A stretch of DNA of 64,000 bases from Palsa-883 sp035486355 (GTDB lineage Bacteria; Pseudomonadota; Alphaproteobacteria; Acetobacterales; Acetobacteraceae): assembly GCA_035486355.1 (NCBI GenBank), contig DATHNE010000190.1:12533-76532 (forward strand), read 5' to 3'. Shown one piece after another: positions 60,298-64,000 of this stretch. Numbering within the stretch: the first letter of the stretch is position 1; every line of letters begins with the position of its first letter. The notes beneath the pieces were generated by a model that saw only the letters and a program-made list of their open reading frames with translations, did not search any database and was not told the DNA's origin. Both the position numbers and the translations under genes were made by a program.

Positions 60298-61617
60298 ATG
60301 GGGCAGAACGCGATGGCCAACAAGATGATGCACCTGGGCTGGTTCTGTAACTTCATGCCGGGCGAATGGAACGCACCGTTCGCAGCCGGCTGGCCGCCAT
60401 GGGACGGCAAGTTCCATGTCGAGATCGCGCAAGCGATGGAGCGCGCCTGCTTCGACTACATCATGCTGGAAGACACGCTGATGGTGTCGGAAGCCTATGG
60501 CGGCAGCGCCGAGGTCACTTTGAAGCACGCGCTGCTGGCGCCGAAGCATGATCCGGCGCCGCTGGCGACGCTGATCGGGGCGAATACGTCGAGGCTGGGC
60601 GTGGTGGCGACGCTGTCCACGATGGCCTATCCGCCGTTCATGCTGGCGCGTTTGTGCTCGACGCTTGATCACATCGCGGGCGGGCGGTTCGGGTGGAACA
60701 TCGTCACCACCGGGGAGCTGACGGCGGCGCAGAATTTCGGGCTGGACGGGCCGCCGCCGCGCGAGCTGCGGTACGAGATTGCCGACGAGTATGTGGAGCT
60801 GGCGTGCAAGCTGTGGGATTCGTGGGACGACGACGCGGTGAAGGTGGACCGCGAGGCCGGCGTGTATGCGGATTTCTCCAAGGTCCGGCCGGTGCATCAC
60901 GAGGGCAAGTATTTCAAATGCCGCGGACCACTGAACACGGTGCCGTCGCCGCAGAAGCGGCCGGCCTTCGTGCAGGCGGGTGGGTCGTCGCGTGGGCGGT
61001 CGTTCGCGGCGCGGTGGGCGGACTCGGTGATCGCGACGGCGCCGGGCATTGACGGCATGAAGGCGTATCGCGATGACGTGCGGCAGCACGCGGTGGCCTG
61101 GGGGCGCAATCCGGACGATGTGAAGGTGCTGTTCCTGGTCTATCCGGTCATTGCGGAGACGGATGAAGAGGCGTTCGACAAGCACGCGCGGATGGTCTCG
61201 ACGCCGGCGTTCGTGGAGCGCGCGTTGGCGAATGCGTCGATCAATGCGGATATCGATTTCGCCCAGTTCAATCTGGATAAGCCGATTCCGAAGCTGGAGA
61301 GCACGGCGTCGCAAGGAGCGCTGGATGAGTTCGCGCAGCATGGCAGCGGGAAGACGCTGCGGCAGTTGGCGGTGGAGAAGTATGATGGTGGGGGGCTGCG
61401 GTTGATTGGCACGCCGGATCGGGTGGCGGCGCGGATGGAAGAGGCGATGCAGGAGGTCGGCGGCGATGGGTTCCTGATCAGCACGCCGTATATGCGGGTG
61501 AACCGGCGACAGGTGATCGAGGTGACGGAGGGGCTGGTGCCGGCGTTACAGTGGCGGGGGGTGGTACGCAAGGAGTACACGAAGTCGACGCTGCGGGAGA
61601 CATTGAAGGAGTTCTAG
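60298..61617 (+). CDS. LLM-class flavin-dependent monooxygenase (NtaA/SnaA/DszA type)
   Basis: A 439-residue TIM-barrel monooxygenase using reduced FMN or FAD supplied by a separate reductase. Features of the NtaA/DszA group: MHLGWFCNFMPGEWNAPFAAGWPPWDGKFHVEIAQAMERACFDYIMLEDTLMV, LDHIAGGRFGWNIVTTGELTAAQNFG and FVQAGGSSRGRSFAARWADSVI. A second start five codons in (60313) is equally possible. Substrates in this group are aminopolycarboxylates, sulfur heterocycles and similar compounds; none is indicated here. An IS256-family element lies directly downstream. Confidence 0.88.
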   Translation: MGQNAMANKMMHLGWFCNFMPGEWNAPFAAGWPPWDGKFHVEIAQAMERACFDYIMLEDTLMVSEAYGGSAEVTLKHALLAPKHDPAPLATLIGANTSRLGVVATLSTMAYPPFMLARLCSTLDHIAGGRFGWNIVTTGELTAAQNFGLDGPPPRELRYEIADEYVELACKLWDSWDDDAVKVDREAGVYADFSKVRPVHHEGKYFKCRGPLNTVPSPQKRPAFVQAGGSSRGRSFAARWADSVIATAPGIDGMKAYRDDVRQHAVAWGRNPDDVKVLFLVYPVIAETDEEAFDKHARMVSTPAFVERALANASINADIDFAQFNLDKPIPKLESTASQGALDEFAQHGSGKTLRQLAVEKYDGGGLRLIGTPDRVAARMEEAMQEVGGDGFLISTPYMRVNRRQVIEVTEGLVPALQWRGVVRKEYTKSTLRETLKEF

Positions 61618-61643
61618 AGCAATCCGCGGCCGATTGAGCGCGG

Positions 61644-61651
61644 CGCGCCCA
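61644..61651. repeat. 8-bp target-site duplication (left)
   Basis: CGCGCCCA directly outside the left end of the insertion sequence; repeated exactly at 62996-63003. Confidence 0.85.
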
Positions 61652-61679
61652 AGGAGTGTCCGATCTTCTGTGTAAGTGG
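61652..61679. repeat. Left terminal inverted repeat of the IS
   Basis: About 28 bp, matching the right end (62968-62995) at most positions: the inner GTGTAAGT and outer GAGTGTC are identical. Confidence 0.85.
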
Positions 61680-61692
61680 CTCCATGGCCCTG

Positions 61693-61734
61693 GATCGTAT
61701 CGTTCGGTCAGCTAGCTGACCGAACGATACGATC
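61693..61734. repeat. 42-bp perfect palindrome at the transposase stop
   Basis: Twenty-one-base-pair perfect arms with no loop are centred on GCTAGC (61711-61716). They cover the last eight codons of the transposase gene and its stop codon. It lies about 40 bp inside the left end of the element. It could form a cruciform in DNA or a hairpin in RNA that stops transcription in or out of the element. Confidence 0.85.
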
Positions 61735-62931
61735 TCCGAACATGATCATAAACTGCCGCTTTGCCTCCGGCCAGGCGACTGCGGGCTTCCAGCGTAGCCC
61801 AGCGTGTTGGATGGCCATGTATAGCAACTTCAGCACCGCCTCATCAGAGGGGAAGCTGCCGCGTGTCTTGATCACCTTGCGCAAGTTCCGGTTCAGGCTC
61901 TCCACCGCGTTGGTCGTGTAGATCATCTTGCGGATCGCCGGCGGGAAGGCGAAGAACGGCACGACATACGCCCAGGCCCGGCGCCACATGGGCGCGATCA
62001 TCGGGTAACGCTTGGCCCAGGGACCGGCCTCGAACGCATCCAGCGCCGCCTCGGCCGCCTCGGCCGTCGGCGCCTGGTAGATCGCCTTCAGCGACGGCAT
62101 CAGCGCCTTGCGGTCCTTCCAGCTCACGCTCTCCAGCGCGTTGCGGATCAGATGCACGATGCAGGTCTGCGTCGTCGTGCGCGGGAACACCGCCTCGATC
62201 GCCTCGGGGAACCCTTTCAGCCCATCCACCACCGCGATCAGGATGTCCTCTACGCCGCGGCTCTTCAACTCGTTCAGAACGCCCAGCCAGAACCGCGCAC
62301 CCTCGGTCTGCTCGACCCACAGCCCCAGAACCTCCTTCTCACCCGACAGGCTCAGCGCCAGGGCAACATACACCGCCTTGTTCCGCACAACACCTTCGTG
62401 GCGGATCTTCACCCGCAAGGCGTCCAGGAACACCACCGGATAGACCGGCTCCAACGGGCGGTTCCGCCACGCCAGCACATCCTCGTGCACCGCATCCGTC
62501 ACTCGGCTGATCAGGTCGGGCGAGACCTCCACCTGATACATCTGGCGCAGGTGCGCCTGTACGTCCCGCACCGACAGCCCACGCGCATACAGGCTGATGA
62601 TCTGGCCGTCGAAACCGGCCAGGCGGGTGACGCCTTTCGGCACGATCGCCGGTTCGAACGTCCCCTCGCGGTCGCGCGGCACTGCCAAGCTCACCGCACC
62701 TTCGTCCGTCAGCACCGTCTTCGCGGTATGCCCGTTGCGGTTGTTGGCGCCGCGACGCCCGGATCGGTCACCCTTCTCATAGCCGAGATGTTCAGAGAGC
62801 TCGGCATTCAAGGCCCGTTCCAGAAGGCGCTTCTTCAGCGCCCGGAAAATGCCGTCCTCGCCAAGCAGGTCGGAGGGCTTCTCGTAGCCGGACAGCAACT
62901 CGTCCAGCAACTCAGGTCGTATCTCTCTCAT
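61708..62931 (-). CDS. IS256-family (Mutator type) transposase
   Basis: About 407 residues from ATG 62931, which has GGGAG upstream; an in-frame ATG ten codons earlier is weaker. DDE-type Mutator signatures are visible: NRNGHTAKTVLTDEGAVSLAVPRDR, VVFLDALRVKIRHEG (first Asp), ILIAVVDGLKGFPEAIEAVFPRTTTQTCIVHLIRNAL (second Asp and the C/H region) and YTTNAVESLNRNLRKVIKTRG (Glu). No frameshift or stop is present, so it looks functional. Confidence 0.95.
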   Translation of the reverse strand: MREIRPELLDELLSGYEKPSDLLGEDGIFRALKKRLLERALNAELSEHLGYEKGDRSGRRGANNRNGHTAKTVLTDEGAVSLAVPRDREGTFEPAIVPKGVTRLAGFDGQIISLYARGLSVRDVQAHLRQMYQVEVSPDLISRVTDAVHEDVLAWRNRPLEPVYPVVFLDALRVKIRHEGVVRNKAVYVALALSLSGEKEVLGLWVEQTEGARFWLGVLNELKSRGVEDILIAVVDGLKGFPEAIEAVFPRTTTQTCIVHLIRNALESVSWKDRKALMPSLKAIYQAPTAEAAEAALDAFEAGPWAKRYPMIAPMWRRAWAYVVPFFAFPPAIRKMIYTTNAVESLNRNLRKVIKTRGSFPSDEAVLKLLYMAIQHAGLRWKPAVAWPEAKRQFMIMFGDRIVRSAS

Positions 62932-62967
62932 CGTGGGTCTCCCTCGGGTTAAGGAAGCCACGGAAAC

Positions 62968-62995
62968 CTACTTACACAAAGGACCTGACACTCTC
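62968..62995. repeat. Right terminal inverted repeat of the IS
   Basis: Inverted copy of the left end (61652-61679) with a few mismatches. Confidence 0.85.
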
Positions 62996-63003
62996 CGCGC
63001 CCA
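62996..63003. repeat. 8-bp target-site duplication (right)
   Basis: CGCGCCCA, identical to 61644-61651, just before the ccdB stop codon at 63006-63008. Confidence 0.85.
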
Positions 63004-63005
63004 CC

Positions 63006-63318
63006 TCAGACGCCCGTGAACAGCCAGTCCAACGCGCACGTAATGTCGTCCCGGTACGCGGCGATCGCTCCCAGCCTGTGCCGCAATTCCTTGTGCGGAA
63101 CGGATGTCATCAGCTCCAACACCAGCCGGAACTCGCCGTTGTCGTGCCGCACGATAGGAAACAAGCGGCCTGCCGCGCCTTGCATCGACGTGCGCGGCAC
63201 CAGGGGTGCGACGATCCGCCCCCCTGCCCTCGCCTGCCAGGTCCGCCTGCAAGACCGCCAGAAATGGAAACGCCCGACGTGTCCTGGGTGCCCGGTTGGC
63301 GAACACATCATGCGGCAT
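63006..63318 (-). pseudogene. ccdB: CcdB-like toxin, frame broken in a G-run
   Basis: CcdB poisons DNA gyrase. The start from 63318 reads VFANRAPRTRRAFPFLAVLQADLAGEG, and the C-terminal part (RIVAPLVPR...LFPIVRHDNGEFRLVLELMTSVP...DDITCALDWLFTGV) is in another frame. They meet at a run of six C on the plus strand (63217-63222). With five, the protein would be continuous as AGEGRGRIVAPLVP, about 103 residues, the CcdB length. The lesion may be real, which would inactivate the toxin, a sequencing error, or a slippage site. The C-terminal Trp and Gly expected for gyrase contact are present. It overlaps the ccdA end by 11 bp. Confidence 0.75.
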
Positions 63319-63577
63319 CGGGCGGCGTGAACATCTCCCTCAGCTCAGCCGCCGGATCGCCATGTTCGGCCACGTAGCGCGCCAGCGCGTCGCGATCCTG
63401 TTGTATCTCGCGGCGCAGCACCGCGCGCTGCGCTTCCCGCAGTGCCTCGTTCAGGGCCGCCTCGGCGACGCGTGATGCGTTGATGCCGGCAGCTTTCGCC
63501 TTGGCGTAAAGGTCGCCGTTGACCGTCAGGCTGACGGTCCGCTTGCGGGCACCGGGGTCGAAAAGGGTGGATGGCAT
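63308..63577 (-). CDS. ccdA: CcdA-like antitoxin
   Basis: An 89-residue antitoxin with an N-terminal ribbon-helix-helix (KRTVSLTVNGDLYAKAKAAGINASRVAEAALNEALRE) and a C-terminal, probably disordered toxin-binding tail (RDALARYVAEHGDPAAELREMF). The frame is open to 63658, but ATG 63575-63577 fits the family start. It precedes ccdB and overlaps it, the normal order in this system, and would repress its own promoter. Confidence 0.82.
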   Translation of the reverse strand: MPSTLFDPGARKRTVSLTVNGDLYAKAKAAGINASRVAEAALNEALREAQRAVLRREIQQDRDALARYVAEHGDPAAELREMFTPPDAA

Positions 63578-63625
63578 GGGTTGGGTCAGGTGAATGACCC
63601 GTGCTTCACATCCATGTGGGTGACG

Positions 63626-63661
63626 CTGGTGCAAGCCGCAAATAACTGCGGCTCGCACCAG
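63626..63661. terminator. Long hairpin after isocitrate lyase
   Basis: Fifteen-base arms (CTGGTGCAAGCCGCA and TGCGGCTCGCACCAG) with one mismatch and a 6-base AATAAC loop lie 11 bp after the isocitrate lyase stop (minus strand) and 48 bp before ccdA. It probably terminates the isocitrate lyase transcript. No U-run follows. Confidence 0.6.
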
Positions 63662-63672
63662 TCATCTGCGCC

Positions 63673-64000
63673 CTATTTCGCGCTGACGACCCAATCATGG
63701 GCGTGGACCAGGCCCTCTTCGTCGCCGTGGGCGTGTGCCGTCGGGGCTTCCTCCTCGTGGAACTGCGCGGCCTCGGTGCTGGTGGCCAGCGCCGTGGTGG
63801 AGCTGCGGCCGCCGGAGATCGCCATCGCCACGGCATCGAAATAACCCACGCCGACCTCACGCTGGTGGCGCGTGGCGGTGTAGCCCTCGGCCTCGGCGGC
63901 GAGTTCAGCCTGCTGCAGTTCCGAATACGCCTCCATGCCACGGTCCTTGTAGCCACGCGCCAGGTTGAACATCGACAGGTTCAGGCTGTGGAACCCGGCC
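63673..64000 (-). CDS. aceA: Isocitrate lyase, C-terminal part (cut by window end)
   Basis: The last 109 residues of isocitrate lyase, a glyoxylate-shunt enzyme that splits isocitrate to glyoxylate and succinate: AGFHSLNLSMFNLARGYKDRGMEAYSELQQAE, then TRHQREVGVGYFDAVAMAI and STTALATSTEAAQF, where the standard enzyme ends. Here 28 more residues follow, HEEEAPTAHAHGDEEGLVHAHDWVVSAK, rich in His and acidic residues. The 5' part lies beyond the window. Confidence 0.85.
   Translation of the reverse strand, partial: AGFHSLNLSMFNLARGYKDRGMEAYSELQQAELAAEAEGYTATRHQREVGVGYFDAVAMAISGGRSSTTALATSTEAAQFHEEEAPTAHAHGDEEGLVHAHDWVVSAK

Larger units (their letters stand above)
61652..62995 (-). mobile_element. 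Complete IS256-family insertion sequence (1344 bp)
   Basis: One transposase gene is bounded by imperfect terminal inverted repeats: left end GGAGTGTCCGATCTTCTGTG, right end (read inward) GAGAGTGTCAGGTCCTTTGT, both continuing GTAAGT. Direct CGCGCCCA repeats of 8 bp flank it, within the 8-9 bp expected for the family. Transposase, ends and target duplication are all intact, so it may be active. It inserted between the LLM monooxygenase gene and ccdB, 10 bp from the ccdB stop, without breaking either. Confidence 0.92.

Noticed and set aside
61644..63003. Composite transposon carrying ccdAB
   Set aside because: Only one insertion sequence copy is present in the window, and its own 8-bp target repeats show that it moved alone.

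Overview
The window looks like chromosomal DNA of a GC-rich alphaproteobacterium. The family-level gene set (DUF3830, TRAP and Liv-type transporters, C-terminal piece of a Ca-binding repeat protein, FdhF/YdeP oxidoreductase, PobA) would suit Acetobacteraceae/Rhodospirillales. That placement is inference from gene content, not from a marker gene. No rRNA, tRNA or CRISPR array was seen.

Layout. (1) 1-16.9 kb is a sulfatase island. It holds a broken sulfatase at the left edge, a DUF4239 membrane protein, a pqiB-pqiC-pqiA lipid-transport operon, a repeat-rich secreted protein with a DUF2092 partner, and two cassettes of the same layout. In each cassette a formylglycine-generating enzyme (FGE) gene is followed after 24 bp by a secreted sulfatase. 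An AraC-type regulator lies between the cassettes. The second FGE is frameshifted by one base. (2) 16.9-22.6 kb is gene-poor and decayed: a lipoprotein, a small K+-channel-like protein, a membrane protein, a broken alpha/beta-hydrolase-type lipoprotein, and terminal fragments of an RTX-like protein and an MBL-fold hydrolase. (3) 22.6-25.8 kb holds a MarR regulator facing a MoaD/ThiS-like protein, a five-Asp-box propeller protein and a VOC protein.

(4) 25.8-35.4 kb is one long minus-strand operon: periplasmic binding protein, LivHMGF, CoA ligase, acyl-CoA dehydrogenase and 4-hydroxybenzoate 3-monooxygenase. It is best read as uptake and degradation of an aromatic acid. (5) 35.6-41.4 kb is a TRAP transporter with two recently duplicated binding proteins and a dead divergent LysR regulator. 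(6) 41.4-50.6 kb is an oxalate/formate module: oxalate decarboxylase, FdhF/YdeP molybdo-oxidoreductase, FetAB-like exporter, then cupin, aldo-keto reductase and lipoprotein genes under a LysR gene. Related GTGCAT...ATGCAC palindromes precede both operons.

(7) 50.7-55.0 kb is an RND efflux pump with its adaptor. (8) 55.6-61.6 kb holds an HpcH/HpaI aldolase, a glycogen-debranching-type glucosidase, a cyclic-nucleotide-binding membrane protein with a probable one-base deletion, a thioesterase, a DUF3830 protein and an LLM flavin monooxygenase. (9) 61.65-63.0 kb is a complete IS256-family element with an 8-bp target duplication. It sits beside a ccdAB toxin-antitoxin pair whose toxin frame is broken in a G-run. 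The window ends inside isocitrate lyase.

Broken genes are frequent. Some carry several independent lesions and are clearly dead (1-856, 20.2-21.2 kb, 40.5-41.4 kb). Three others (15.9, 58.7 and 63.2 kb) differ from an intact frame by one base in a short homopolymer and could be sequencing errors.
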